The position numbers were made by a program, and so were the translations under genes. A DNA stretch of 64,000 nucleotides from REEB95 sp963810055 (GTDB lineage: Bacteria; Pseudomonadota; Alphaproteobacteria; ATCC43930; CGMCC-115725). Of the stretch, positions 40,485 through 49,345 are shown piece after piece. The notes below the pieces were generated by a model that made no database searches, had not been told where the DNA came from, and saw only the letters and a program-made list of their open reading frames with translations. The stretch lies in assembly GCA_963810055.1 (NCBI GenBank), contig CAWEME010000035.1, forward strand, positions 1-64,000. Reading direction: 5' to 3'. Every line of letters begins with the position of its first letter. Position 1 is the stretch's first letter.

Positions 40485-41524
40485 TGGCCATGAACCGCTT
40501 TGCCTTGGTGGGCGCGAGAACGATCTCGGAGGCGGCGGCGGCGGCATCGACCACCGTCGCCAACGCCATGACGGCTTCCCCCGGTGCCATGGGCCGCAAC
40601 GGGACATCGGTGGTGAAGGCCGGCGGCGTCGATCTTCTCGACTTGCTGAAGGAAAACCTGCTGGCGCCGGTAAAGGTGGTGAGCTTGAGGGAGGTTCCGG
40701 GGCTCGACGCCATTACCGAAGAAGAAGGCGGCGGCTTGCGCATCGGATCGATGGTTTCGCTGGCCGCCCTCGCCGATCATCCCGTCCTGCGGCAGCGTTA
40801 TCCCGCCCTCGCCGGAGCGGTGCGCGGTTCGGCGAGCCCGCAGATCCGCAATGTCGCGACCCTGGGCGGCAACCTCTTGCAGCGGCCGCGCTGCTGGTAT
40901 TTCCGCGCGGCCGAATATCACTGCTTGCGGAAAGGCGGCGGGCATTGTTTCGCGATTTTGGGAGAAAACCAGTATCACGCGATTTTCAATAATATGCCTT
41001 GTGCGATCGTCCATCCTTCCACGGCCGCAACCGCGCTGGTCGGGTTGGGCGCAGCACTCGAGATCGTGAACGCCGAAGGCGCCAAGCGCCAGGTTTTGCT
41101 CGAGGATTTCTTCATGCCGCCGGACCGGGACGTCCAGCGGGAGAACGATCTGAAGCCGCAAGAGATCCTGACGGCGATCCGTCTGCCGCCGCTGCCCGCG
41201 AGCACGCACATGGTCCATCTGAAGCAGGGCGAAAAGGACTCCTTCGACTGGCCGCTCGCCGACGTGTTTGTCTTGCTTGACCTGTCGCCGGATGGGAGCT
41301 GCAAACGCGCCGCGATCATCCTCGGCGCGGCGGCGCCCGTGCCCCACCGGGCAAAGACGGCCGAGGCCGTCCTTGCGGGCAGACGCATCGACAAAAACAC
41401 GGCCCGGGAAGCGGCCCGTGCCGCCCTGGACGGCGCCACGCCTCTCGCCAAAAACGCCTACAAACTGCCGCTGTTCGAAACTCTTGTCCGGCGCGCAATT
41501 CTCGAGGCCGGGGCCCGCCGATGA
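40484..41524 (+). CDS. paoB: Aldehyde oxidoreductase FAD subunit with [4Fe-4S] insertion (PaoB-like)
   Basis: A CO-dehydrogenase-medium-chain FAD domain (RNVATLGGNLLQRPRCWYFR, then IVHPSTAATALVGLGAALEI). The insert between residues about 128 and 146 carries cysteines in RCWYFRAAEYHCLRKGGGHC, the [4Fe-4S] ligand pattern found in PaoB/YagS and not in ordinary xanthine dehydrogenases. Its ATG overlaps the paoC stop. The order is A-C-B here, unlike paoA-B-C in E. coli. Confidence 0.9.
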   Translation: MAMNRFALVGARTISEAAAAASTTVANAMTASPGAMGRNGTSVVKAGGVDLLDLLKENLLAPVKVVSLREVPGLDAITEEEGGGLRIGSMVSLAALADHPVLRQRYPALAGAVRGSASPQIRNVATLGGNLLQRPRCWYFRAAEYHCLRKGGGHCFAILGENQYHAIFNNMPCAIVHPSTAATALVGLGAALEIVNAEGAKRQVLLEDFFMPPDRDVQRENDLKPQEILTAIRLPPLPASTHMVHLKQGEKDSFDWPLADVFVLLDLSPDGSCKRAAIILGAAAPVPHRAKTAEAVLAGRRIDKNTAREAARAALDGATPLAKNAYKLPLFETLVRRAILEAGARR

Positions 41525-41573
41525 TTCACGGTCCGGCCATCATCAAGTCGATCCGCGGAGCAAAGGAGTGACG

Positions 41574-42230
41574 ATGATGACGCGACGCCAAGCCAATGCC
41601 GGAATTCTCGCCAGCGCGGCTCTGGCCGCGGCTCCAGCCGTCGCGGTGGCGCAGGCGTTGAAGCCCCTCGATCTGCCGCCGCCGCGAAGCGAGGGCGGTC
41701 AGCCATTAACCGCGGCGCTCAAGCTGCGGCGTTCCACGCGCGAATATTCGGACCGGCCGCTTCCCACCCAGGTTCTGTCCGATCTGCTGTGGGCGGCCTT
41801 CGGGGTCAATCGTCCGAGCGGCGACCGGACCGCCCCCTATTGGCGCCATGTCATGGTGATGGACATATACGCCGCGATGGCCGGCGGCGTCTGGCTCTAT
41901 GAACCGAAGACCCACACGCTCTTGCCTTACTTGAAGGATGATATCCGCGCGCAGACCGGGCTTCAGGACTTCGTCGGCACCGCGCCGCTCGACCTCGTCT
42001 ATGTCGCACATGGCGAGCGCATGACGGACGTTTCGCCCGAGGATCGCCGTCTCTATGCCTCGGTCGACACCGGCTTCATCGGCCAGAACGTCTATTTGTT
42101 CTGTGCCTCGGAAGGACTCGCCACGGTCTTTCGGGCAGCGGTCGACTATCCGAAACTCGCCCGGATCTTGAAGCTCCCCGACCAGCAGTTCGTGACCTTC
42201 GCACAGACGGTGGGATATCCACGTGCATGA
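41574..42230 (+). CDS. Nitroreductase-fold protein with exported N-terminus (SagB-like)
   Basis: A 218-residue product with a twin-arginine-like leader (MTRRQANAG plus an alanine-rich stretch to about residue 28), then the nitroreductase fold (LKLRRSTREYSDRPLP, LWAAFGVNRP, GQNVYLFCASEGLATVF). AAGGAG supports ATG 41574. Placement right after the exported aldehyde oxidoreductase suggests a periplasmic flavoprotein or electron acceptor; role unproven. Confidence 0.8.
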   Translation: MMTRRQANAGILASAALAAAPAVAVAQALKPLDLPPPRSEGGQPLTAALKLRRSTREYSDRPLPTQVLSDLLWAAFGVNRPSGDRTAPYWRHVMVMDIYAAMAGGVWLYEPKTHTLLPYLKDDIRAQTGLQDFVGTAPLDLVYVAHGERMTDVSPEDRRLYASVDTGFIGQNVYLFCASEGLATVFRAAVDYPKLARILKLPDQQFVTFAQTVGYPRA

Positions 42231-42281
42231 ACCAGCAGCAAAACCGGACCACGCAATGGAATCGGTCAGGACGATATCCGG

Positions 42282-42818
42282 ATGAACGCCATCAAATTCG
42301 GCTGTCTTACCGAACGGCATTTGATTCTGTTCGGCACCATCGTTCAGTGGTTTGCCCAGTATGAGCTGCTGATGCAGAAGATCATGGCCAAGGTAATCGG
42401 GTCGGATTCTGCCGCTGTCATCCTGTTGACCAGAAGCCTGACCTTCGGTGACAAGCGCGATGCTCTGCTCGACCTGCTCCGTCACCGGAGCATTCCCCTC
42501 GATCAATTCGATGCCGTCCATAATTACCTAATGGTTCCGCATACCCTGAGCAGGCTGCGCGACGATATCGAGCACTCGGCATGGATCGCCGGTCCGTCCC
42601 GGAACTCGATCCAGCCGGATTGGGTTCTGCGGCCCCCGCCGACAATCAAACCGATGCACAAGACAGCGGATACGCGGTCCGGGAATTTCATAGAGGATTA
42701 TGCCGACAAGGTGGAATACACGCTGGATGACCTCGCCGAGGCGGTAGACACACTCGGCAAGAACTATGGGTTGTTTTCCGGCTACGCCCGCGAGTTTGGC
42801 CTGGTCGACTCTCTTTAA
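42282..42818 (+). CDS. Hypothetical protein
   Basis: A 178-residue, helix-rich protein (LFGTIVQWFAQYELLMQKIM, DKRDALLDLLRHRSIP, YTLDDLAEAVDTLGKNYGLF) with no family I recognise. Its codon use is less GC-rich than the upstream operon. It is the last gene before the mobile-element region. Confidence 0.6.
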   Translation: MNAIKFGCLTERHLILFGTIVQWFAQYELLMQKIMAKVIGSDSAAVILLTRSLTFGDKRDALLDLLRHRSIPLDQFDAVHNYLMVPHTLSRLRDDIEHSAWIAGPSRNSIQPDWVLRPPPTIKPMHKTADTRSGNFIEDYADKVEYTLDDLAEAVDTLGKNYGLFSGYAREFGLVDSL

Positions 42819-43076
42819 GGGCGCTTTGCCATATCCATCCCGAAACGGGAATTCGGCAGGGACGGTTTGAAATGCCGCGGCGACTTGCGGGCCGCAGAAA
42901 CCGGCCGGGTTAGAGTAGATCGAGTGGCTGTGGACGCAGTATTAAGCGAACCAAGCTCTGACCCAAATTCCCTGTTAAACAGGGAATTAACAGGGAATTT
43001 TCCCGGTTTTGGGCCCTCTGGCGCTGAATTGGCATCCATAAACACCGATTTCATAAGCGTTTCAGGGCAAATTCCC
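42819..43076. other. Repeat-rich intergenic region left of the casposon target
   Basis: No convincing gene; a weak frame reads through to the first target duplication. Contains AACAGGGAATT-type repeats, including the palindrome at 42966-42988, and the AATTCCC half-site at 43070-43076 that borders the casposon target. Confidence 0.5.
42966..42988. repeat. Perfect palindrome built from AATTCCC/GGGAATT
   Basis: AATTCCCTGTT at 42966-42976 mirrors the second half ending in AACAGGGAATT at 42988. The same half-sites border the casposon target about 90 bp further right. Confidence 0.7.
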
Positions 43077-43090
43077 TACTCAGATTAACA
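43077..43090. repeat. Casposon target-site duplication, left copy
   Basis: TACTCAGATTAACA, 14 bp, immediately outside the left terminal repeat. Identical copies lie at 60835-60848 and 63820-63833. Confidence 0.95.
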
Positions 43091-43192
43091 GGGGGATAAA
43101 ACAACTCCGGAAACTCGCATAATTTTGACAACATCCCGCACCCCGTCCTCGCTTTTGGGCGAGTCGGGCGGTCTATTCTTTTGAGAAGGGTA
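43091..43192 (+). repeat. Casposon left terminal inverted repeat
   Basis: Begins GGGGGATAAAACAACTCCGG and matches the reverse complement of 60732-60834 at roughly 88 of 103 aligned positions; the outer 50 bp differ at only three. Confidence 0.93.
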
Positions 43193-43379
43193 CGGCTGAG
43201 CCGGGCGCGGTTCCGATTTGGACTATAAAGTTGGGCGCGGTCGGGCTGTCAGCGGTGCTGGTGATAGCGGAGGAGTGTTTGAAAGAAATGGCGCTTAAAC
43301 CTGACAAGGTTTGAGCAAAGGGCAGAGCCGTTAGGCCCAGGCCCGTAGAGGTGGAGGTTTTCAGATTTGGCAACGCCAC
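43173..43379 (-). CDS. Possible small ORF at the casposon left end
   Basis: A 68-residue frame (VALPNLKTSTSTGLGLTALP) with no known domain. Its start region resembles a short frame at about 61690 in the adjacent element, and it contains the 43-bp repeat. Its 3' end lies inside the terminal repeat. May be a decayed or fortuitous frame. Confidence 0.25.
   Translation of the reverse strand: MALPNLKTSTSTGLGLTALPFAQTLSGLSAISFKHSSAITSTADSPTAPNFIVQIGTAPGSAVPFSKE
43296..43338 (+). repeat. 43-bp repeat shared with the second element's terminal repeats
   Basis: Identical at 42 of 43 positions to 60962-61004 and, inverted, to 63664-63706. Its core AAACCTGACAAGGTTT is an imperfect palindrome. Confidence 0.85.
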
Positions 43380-43596
43380 TCTGTTCTCTTAAGGGGTGCC
43401 ACTCAAAAATAATTTCAGTTCAGATGATTCCCGAGTCCTGTTCGTAAATTCAACGAGTCGTTGGGTATGATTCGGCATAGCAGCTGATGGAGCGAGCACC
43501 TCGGCTACTTGAACCGAAATAGTGCAATCCCATGTCTGGATTGATCTTCGGATGAACTGACCCAGTATTCTCAGCACCGCTGAATTGGGAGGTATC

Positions 43597-43881
43597 ATGA
43601 ATGTGAAAAATATAAATGGCACCAGCAGCTACCAGTGTCGGTGTGGCAGTTGGCTCGACCATTGGAAAAAGTTCAGTCGTTCCGCGCTCCCTAGCCACTG
43701 TGCGGAGAAAAGCTGCATGGTGAAGCCAGAAGTTGGCGCACATGTGCAAAAGGATTCCTCGACCGACAAAAACTGGTACATCATTCCCGTCTGCTCGAAG
43801 CATAACATGAAAGCGGGCGATATGGGGATCATGGATAGTACGATATTGGTCTCCGCGAATGTCAGCCAGACGTGCGGATAG
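43597..43881 (+). CDS. Cysteine-rich conserved hypothetical protein
   Basis: A 94-residue product with four CxC/C-x-C-type positions (CRCGSWLDHW, C-EKSC) and the segments VGAHVQKDSSTDKNWYIIPV, CSKHN and LVSANVSQTCG, a pattern I recognise from scattered bacterial hypothetical proteins. The cysteines and histidines suggest a zinc-binding, HNH-like small fold (inference). GGGAGG at 43587-43592 supports ATG 43597. It is the first real gene inside the casposon from the left. Confidence 0.72.
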   Translation: MNVKNINGTSSYQCRCGSWLDHWKKFSRSALPSHCAEKSCMVKPEVGAHVQKDSSTDKNWYIIPVCSKHNMKAGDMGIMDSTILVSANVSQTCG

Positions 43882-44156
43882 TAGGTGGTTTGGCAACACC
43901 GACGAAGCCAGGTCAGAAACTTCCTACTTCAGGTTTTAACGGGGAAAAGTCCGAGGATTTGAACGGTTTTTACAACACTGTTTACGCGCGAGCCAACTCG
44001 CGGCTTGGTAACTTCACAATCGATAACCAGAAATTTTCAATCATGCGGACGATCTCGGTAAATTTATCCAGATCATCGCCACCTCCTCCTGAGGAAAACC
44101 CCCGGTCTGTAGGGAGACAGGGGGTTTCTGTTCAGCGCCTTCTACGCCGATGTCGG
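43882..44156. other. Intergenic region with pilin terminator
   Basis: No gene supported; a forward frame here is antisense to the pilin. It contains the hairpin at 44096-44127. Confidence 0.4.
44096..44127 (-). terminator. Hairpin terminator of the Flp pilin gene
   Basis: AAACCCCC and GGGGGTTT form the stem, with an inner GTCT/AGAC pairing, 30 bp past the pilin stop on the minus strand. Confidence 0.75.
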
Positions 44157-44315
44157 TTACAGGTTGGTCGCAACCGTGTTGAAGGTGTTCTTCAGGTTGC
44201 CGCCGACGGTCGTTAGAGCGGTGACGATAACGACGGCGATGAGGGCGGCGATCAGACCATACTCAATGGCGGTCGCGCCGGACTCGTCACGGAAAAGCTT
44301 CGAAAGGGTCTTCAT
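44157..44315 (-). CDS. Flp/Fap-type (type IVb) pilin
   Basis: A 52-residue frame: a short basic leader MKTLSKLFRDESGA followed by TAIEYGLIAALIAVVIVTAL, the classical Flp pilin processing site and hydrophobic helix with the essential Glu at +5. GGAGG precedes the ATG and a strong hairpin follows. Flp pilins build Tad-secreted adhesion pili, but no tad genes are present here, so this solitary copy would depend on a system encoded elsewhere. Confidence 0.9.
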   Translation of the reverse strand: MKTLSKLFRDESGATAIEYGLIAALIAVVIVTALTTVGGNLKNTFNTVATNL

Positions 44316-44582
44316 AGTTCATGCCTCCAGGAGAGAAAAATGGTTGGAACGCGTTCGGTGTATGGGGACATTCTCAGCCATACTTTTTAAACAACGATTA
44401 AAATGACCGATAAATGAATGAATCTTGTTTGTCTAAAATGTCATCGAATAAGTTTTATTTACCACGATGCAGATTATCGGTAGTGGATCAGTTTGAAATG
44501 CCGAAGTAGAAGTTTGGCGGCGATTTGAGTTATACTAGCCGCCCGTCCAATGCGAACCAGCTTGAGCGCGCATGGAAATAAA
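44316..44582. other. AT-rich intergenic region
   Basis: Divergent region between pilin and methyltransferase; no gene supported. Confidence 0.4.
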
Positions 44583-45194
44583 ATGAGCGCCAAATCTCCT
44601 GAATTTTTTGAAGGCACCGAAATGCCGACCGCCGGATGGTGGGAAGCATTGTGGCCTAATCCTGCTGGCGTATTGACTTCCGTTGGCGTGAAACCCGGCA
44701 TGGAGGTTGTCGATCTATGCTCCGGCGATGGTTGGTTTACGCTGCAAATCGCGAAAATTGCCCGCCACGTCGTCGCCATCGACATCGAGCAGAATCTGTT
44801 GGACGTGGCGCGTAAACGTTTGGCGGAGAATGGTGTATCAAATTGCGACTTCGTGAAAGGCGATGCCTACGAGATCAAAAGGCTCATACCTCGCCCGGCC
44901 GATTTTGTTTTTATGGCTAACTCCTTCCATGGCGTGCCCGATAGGACGCGGCTCGCTCGCGCCGTTGGCAGCGCCTTAAAGCCCGGCGGCTATTTTGCCG
45001 TCGTGAATTGGCATCAGCGGCCGCGTGAAGAAACCCAGATATTGGGAGAACCGCGCGGACCGAAAACGGAGCTTAGGGTCTCACCAGAGCAGACGGTCAA
45101 ATCAATCGAAGCTGTCGGTCTGACGCTCGTTCAGATTATCAACGTGCCGCCCTATCATTATGGGGCAGTGTTTCAGGCGGAAAATCCAAATTGA
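44583..45194 (+). CDS. Class I SAM-dependent methyltransferase
   Basis: About 203 residues with motif I VVDLCSGDGWFTL, acidic-loop IDIEQNLLDVARKRL and a motif-III GGYFAVVNWHQRP. This is a UbiE/type-11-like small-molecule methyltransferase. No DNA-methyltransferase motif (such as NPPY) is present, so it is not a modification enzyme. I chose ATG 44583 in place of 44550. Substrate unknown; casposon accessory gene. Confidence 0.85.
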   Translation: MSAKSPEFFEGTEMPTAGWWEALWPNPAGVLTSVGVKPGMEVVDLCSGDGWFTLQIAKIARHVVAIDIEQNLLDVARKRLAENGVSNCDFVKGDAYEIKRLIPRPADFVFMANSFHGVPDRTRLARAVGSALKPGGYFAVVNWHQRPREETQILGEPRGPKTELRVSPEQTVKSIEAVGLTLVQIINVPPYHYGAVFQAENPN

Positions 45195-45266
45195 CTCAGC
45201 ATACTTGTGTGCTACCCAATCCCGTTTACCGTGAAATTTCTTCTGAAAAACCGTACATCTGGCGAT

Positions 45267-45788
45267 TCAAAGCATCGCGTGTACGATTTCCTTATGCGGC
45301 TTTGTCGAAGTGAAATGATCATCCTGCGTTTGTTTGGCAATGAACTCGATAACCTGTATGACGTAAATCATGTTCACTGTAGCGCCGTCATTTGACAGGG
45401 GCATAAATAAAACCTTTAAATGGTGGTCGATGTCGGCCGCATTTTGAAAGAACAGACTTTCTGAATAAAGTGGACGACACTCCCTGACGCATTGGTCATA
45501 AAGCCCGATGACATGGATTTTGTACTGATAGTCTTTCAACGCCTCATCGAGTGTTTTTCCGGCAGCATTGATACCGTGGGCTATGACACAATTGGTGCCG
45601 ATCAGGCGGTATCGATATTGATGCGGCCCAAGCACATCGACCAGCATGACGTGCGGCAAAACTTGCTTGAGTTCGCTAGGGTCTAAATCGGCGCGAGACG
45701 GCATTAGCCGCGCTCCCCGTTTGCGCAGCCAGTAGGCATAACCTTCCCGTATTAGCTCATTACTAATGGGAGAGGGTTCAGGGCCCAT
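45267..45788 (-). CDS. PAS-domain (PAS_5-type) protein
   Basis: A 173-residue protein matching the single-domain PAS_5 pattern of alphaproteobacteria: YWLRKRGARLMPSRADLDPS, VMLVDVLGPHQYRYRLIGT, AAGKTLDEALKDY and VIEFIAKQT at the end. It has no output domain. Position between casposon core and methyltransferase suggests cargo; its ligand is unknown. Confidence 0.8.
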   Translation of the reverse strand: MGPEPSPISNELIREGYAYWLRKRGARLMPSRADLDPSELKQVLPHVMLVDVLGPHQYRYRLIGTNCVIAHGINAAGKTLDEALKDYQYKIHVIGLYDQCVRECRPLYSESLFFQNAADIDHHLKVLFMPLSNDGATVNMIYVIQVIEFIAKQTQDDHFTSTKPHKEIVHAML

Positions 45789-45943
45789 TTGATTAACCGC
45801 CCTCGGATGACCTGTGTTTCTGGTCTATCGTCACAGTCTTTTTATGCGGGGAAACGTTACCCATCATCGCCACGATATTCCGAATTGGCGTTTTGTTCAA
45901 TATATCGAGGTGTAAATATCAACCAAATGAGTTCGCTTTCCGC

Positions 45944-46177
45944 ATGGATTTGCGGGAAGTATTTGCGACCAATTTGCGCCGCTTACGGAATGCGAAGGGG
46001 TTATCGCAGGACGACCTCGCCTATGAGGCCGAGGTCAGCCGGAGCTACCTAAGCCAGCTTGAGAAGGGTGTTTTCCACGCGAGCCTGAGGATCATTGGCA
46101 AACTCGCCGAGGTGCTTGATGTTGAACCATCGGAATTGTTAAGGCTGCCACCAAAAAAGAACGTGCGTGCCAAATAA
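45944..46177 (+). CDS. XRE-family helix-turn-helix regulator
   Basis: A 77-residue Cro/C1-type HTH: LREVFATNLRRLRNAKGLSQ, DDLAYEAEVSRSYLSQLEKG, then VLDVEPSELLRLPP. Compact repressors of this kind occur in casposons and phages and probably control element genes. It converges with the polymerase gene, whose stop is 28 bp away. Confidence 0.9.
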   Translation: MDLREVFATNLRRLRNAKGLSQDDLAYEAEVSRSYLSQLEKGVFHASLRIIGKLAEVLDVEPSELLRLPPKKNVRAK

Positions 46178-46204
46178 CCTCCCTCCACGCTGGCAGGATG
46201 CGGA

Positions 46205-49200
46205 TCAAATTCTCCGTGCGAGCCGCTTCAGGATCGATGAGGATGCTTTCCGCCGTCTCTTAAGAATACTGGCCAGATTGCCGGAGTCGATTCCGGCCTT
46301 CTTGGCGAATTTCCGCAGGCCGGTTACCTCGCATTTGGCTCTAATTTTTTCGAGCACTGCATCCGCATCAGCCTGAGCCTGGTAAAGCGCTTTGCTAACT
46401 TGCTGGAGCTTCGCAAGTATCTTTTCAGCCGGAACGGCGGAACCGTGCATAATTGCCAAAAGATGCTGAAGCGAAATCTTCGCCGCCTTTGCTAACACGC
46501 GCTGCCCGAATTTATCGGCCGTCCTGAGAAGATCATCCAAAATGCGCTTTCGATCCCGAGAACCCCTGCCATAGGTGATTTCCGGTTCCGGCGCGATACC
46601 GCCGATATGGGATTGTTCCTCCCAGCGGTTGGCTTCCTTGCCGATGTAAATGACGGCTTCGACTTTGACGTGCCGCCGCTGTGTCGTGCCAGTGTCGGTA
46701 TAATCGGCGTTCAGAAACTTTGTCTCGGGGCGCAGATGATATTGGGCGAGCGCTTGGGCATAGGATTTGAGCATCTTGGCCGGGACCGGCTTTCCGGTGT
46801 CGCGATCAAAGCAGCGCTTCATGGCCGTGATTAAATTTTTGTCGTAAGGCGCGATGACATGAGGTAGCTCGGTGTCCTTCGAATCCAGTCCGTTCGCGAG
46901 TCGCCAGTCTTCCCAATCTGCAAGCGGGTCGGGCTGGCACATTTTAATGAAATTGAACGGCCGCACTTGCTTCGAGTAGGTTTTATTTCGGTTGTAGCGT
47001 TCGAACCAATCCAGAAGATGAGGGGTCGTAGCGGCGTACTTCGTGACGGCCGGCTGATCGAAATTCGGCAGAGCGGAGAAATCCGGGCGATCAGAGTTTC
47101 CGGCCAGGACCGCACGAACGATGCAATGCCAAAAATCATGCTGCCAGAGATTGACCCCAATCTCATCAACAAGGTCCTTCACGGGAAATATCGGCTGCGG
47201 AAGGTCGGGCTGAGCATCCTTATATGGCGGCAACAGGTATCCCAGGCCGTGAGCCGTGGCCTTGCGGATTACCGGCTCTCCTTTCGAGTTGATGTTGAAC
47301 AACACGTACCGTTTCGAAGAAATCGCGAAGCAGTAGAGCGGTTCAAGTTCCTTGGTGAGTTCGCCATCCTTTATGCCGAAATTCTCATCTTCGGCCTTGA
47401 ACAAATCGACCTCGACCCCATAGGGATTGAGGGGCTTGAACCAGTCCCGAACGGCTTGGGCTTTCTTAAAGAACTCGGGATCGGTCATGCCGGCAGGCTT
47501 GGCGATTGCCATGCTGTCGGTATCGCAAAATGTCCATTCGAGGCCGAAATCGATGACCAGCCGTTCGGTAATGGCGAGCATGAGTCGGGCTGCGCTGGCA
47601 ATCAGCGTGCCGATCAGAGGGTGAAAGAACTCGCCGGGTTGCTCGATATTTTTCATATCGACCAGAAACTGCCGGCCCGTCGCCGGGTAGCAGTGGATGG
47701 CTACCGGCTCACTCCGTTCGTTGACATCCATTTGAACGAAAATGCCATAACCGCTCGCATTGGCGACAAGCTTCAGAGCGTTCTTGGCCTGCTTCTCCTG
47801 GGTTTGCATCCGCAATTCGATGAGGCGCTTGAAAAAGTCGTCTTTGAGGGGATCGACGCGGAAATCCGTCTTGCCGGCGATATTGACCGGCCGCAAACCG
47901 TCCTGCGGCTCGCCCGCTTCGAAGGCGATGGCATTGAGGATTTTCGGAACCCGCCCGTTGTTGAGCAATTTCGAGCCAATCACGTCCGGAAGCGCACACC
48001 ATAGTGGCTGATCGGAAGTCAGGTGATTGAGGCCGATGGTGTAGTGCTTGTGCTTCTCGTCAGGAATTATCGGTTCGTATTCATATTTGGCGCGAACCGG
48101 CAGAATGTCGCCATCGGGTTCGATCTGGACGATGACGTGAAGCCGTCGCCAGGTCTCAGGCCGCTGTAAATCTGCCAGCGTCACCTTCTTCACGAATTCC
48201 TGGGTCTCGGCCGTCGCGTCCCGCCAGGTCATGCGCTTGGCGATGACAAAGGGCCAAAGCCCCATCAGCGTCGAGACGGTCGGGTACATTGACGTGAAAT
48301 CGCAATATTGCACCTGGGTTATGACGCGGCGCTGATGCACCTCGGTTCGTCCACCGAAATAGGTGCCCATGATCTTGCCGATGAGTGCCGGCGGGAAATC
48401 CGGCTGCTTCTCGCGCCAGGGCCGAACGCCCATTTCGCGGAGATAGCCCTTGCCGATGCTGGCTTCGCTGTAGATGCGGTGAATCGGTGTCCGGGTGAGC
48501 CCGTGTTCGTCGAGACGCTTCCGCAATTCGACGAAGCATTCCCAGGTCACTTGAACATCCTGAACCGCATAGTCGAGATATTCGGGCGTCAGAGGCTTGC
48601 CATGCTCCTCTTCTTGATCAAGCTTTTGGTGGGGCGTCTCCAGAAATTTCGCCAAGTCCTTTAAACTGAACGGCTTGCTGAGCAAGGCGTGAGCGAGTGG
48701 GCTCACGTCCACGAAAGCCGGCCGGCGCAATGGCACGATCACTTCCCGCTTTTTCTGTCCGCGTGGCAGCCTTTGGCCGGGACCCGAGAATTCCATAAGC
48801 GAGGCGCGCGAGATGTGCCTGATGCGGACGCGCGGGCCTTTTTGGCCCCTGGGAGCCGTTTCAAGGCTGAAACCGGGGCGCATCTTGCCGCGCGCATCGG
48901 AATGACCCTCCGCCAGCCGGGCAAGGTCGAACGGCAGATTGAATCCGATGTTTGTCGCCTGCCAGTGATAGCCGACACGCACGAATATCTTGTCTCTGAA
49001 CTCCCTGAGCGTGATCAGCTTTAGCCGTTTGGCGGCGGCGTAGCTCTCAAGGACTCTCCTGTCCTCTGGTGTTAGGACAGCAGGATTGAAAAACATCCCT
49101 TTCTCTCGTTCCTTTGGCTCGTCCCCGTAACGAATTTGATAGGCTCCGATCCTCAAACCTTGGGTTTCATCGGTGGTAGTTTCGGTGTCGAAGATCAGAA

Positions 49201-49345
49201 ACCGCTTCGAAGGGCCGCGCGACGAGAATTCAACCTTGTCGGCCTGTTTGTCTTCGGGCAGTCCGTAGGTCCGGACGGCAATGGGCAGAACATCGCTTAT
49301 TGGCGGAATGGATTTCGGACCGCCGCCCGAATTACCCCGGCTCAC
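46205..49345 (-). CDS. Family B DNA polymerase of the casposon
   Basis: The 1046-residue protein has exonuclease motifs FDTET (52-56), N-x2-F--PFD (132-140) and YAVQD (259-263), and polymerase motifs A CDFTSMYP (348-355), B KLVANASGYG (525-534) and C FCDTDS (606-611). About 400 residues follow motif C, with a helix-rich, possibly HTH-containing C-terminus. Protein-primed-like PolBs are a hallmark of casposons, likely replicating the element. It overlaps the HNH gene by ATGA, so the parB-HTH-HNH-polB genes form one operon. Confidence 0.93.
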   Translation of the reverse strand: MSRGNSGGGPKSIPPISDVLPIAVRTYGLPEDKQADKVEFSSRGPSKRFLIFDTETTTDETQGLRIGAYQIRYGDEPKEREKGMFFNPAVLTPEDRRVLESYAAAKRLKLITLREFRDKIFVRVGYHWQATNIGFNLPFDLARLAEGHSDARGKMRPGFSLETAPRGQKGPRVRIRHISRASLMEFSGPGQRLPRGQKKREVIVPLRRPAFVDVSPLAHALLSKPFSLKDLAKFLETPHQKLDQEEEHGKPLTPEYLDYAVQDVQVTWECFVELRKRLDEHGLTRTPIHRIYSEASIGKGYLREMGVRPWREKQPDFPPALIGKIMGTYFGGRTEVHQRRVITQVQYCDFTSMYPTVSTLMGLWPFVIAKRMTWRDATAETQEFVKKVTLADLQRPETWRRLHVIVQIEPDGDILPVRAKYEYEPIIPDEKHKHYTIGLNHLTSDQPLWCALPDVIGSKLLNNGRVPKILNAIAFEAGEPQDGLRPVNIAGKTDFRVDPLKDDFFKRLIELRMQTQEKQAKNALKLVANASGYGIFVQMDVNERSEPVAIHCYPATGRQFLVDMKNIEQPGEFFHPLIGTLIASAARLMLAITERLVIDFGLEWTFCDTDSMAIAKPAGMTDPEFFKKAQAVRDWFKPLNPYGVEVDLFKAEDENFGIKDGELTKELEPLYCFAISSKRYVLFNINSKGEPVIRKATAHGLGYLLPPYKDAQPDLPQPIFPVKDLVDEIGVNLWQHDFWHCIVRAVLAGNSDRPDFSALPNFDQPAVTKYAATTPHLLDWFERYNRNKTYSKQVRPFNFIKMCQPDPLADWEDWRLANGLDSKDTELPHVIAPYDKNLITAMKRCFDRDTGKPVPAKMLKSYAQALAQYHLRPETKFLNADYTDTGTTQRRHVKVEAVIYIGKEANRWEEQSHIGGIAPEPEITYGRGSRDRKRILDDLLRTADKFGQRVLAKAAKISLQHLLAIMHGSAVPAEKILAKLQQVSKALYQAQADADAVLEKIRAKCEVTGLRKFAKKAGIDSGNLASILKRRRKASSSILKRLARRI

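Noticed and set aside
43450..43899. Minus-strand frame of 149 codons
   Set aside because: Antisense to the cysteine-rich hypothetical gene, which has a good ribosome-binding site and a recognisable sequence.
42860..44520. IS21-type end fragments (GTTTGAAATGCCG near 42868 and 44490)
   Set aside because: Only a 13-base word is shared and no transposase or paired ends were found.
46967..48004. Forward frame of 345 codons inside polB
   Set aside because: Antisense of the polymerase; no domain or ribosome-binding site.
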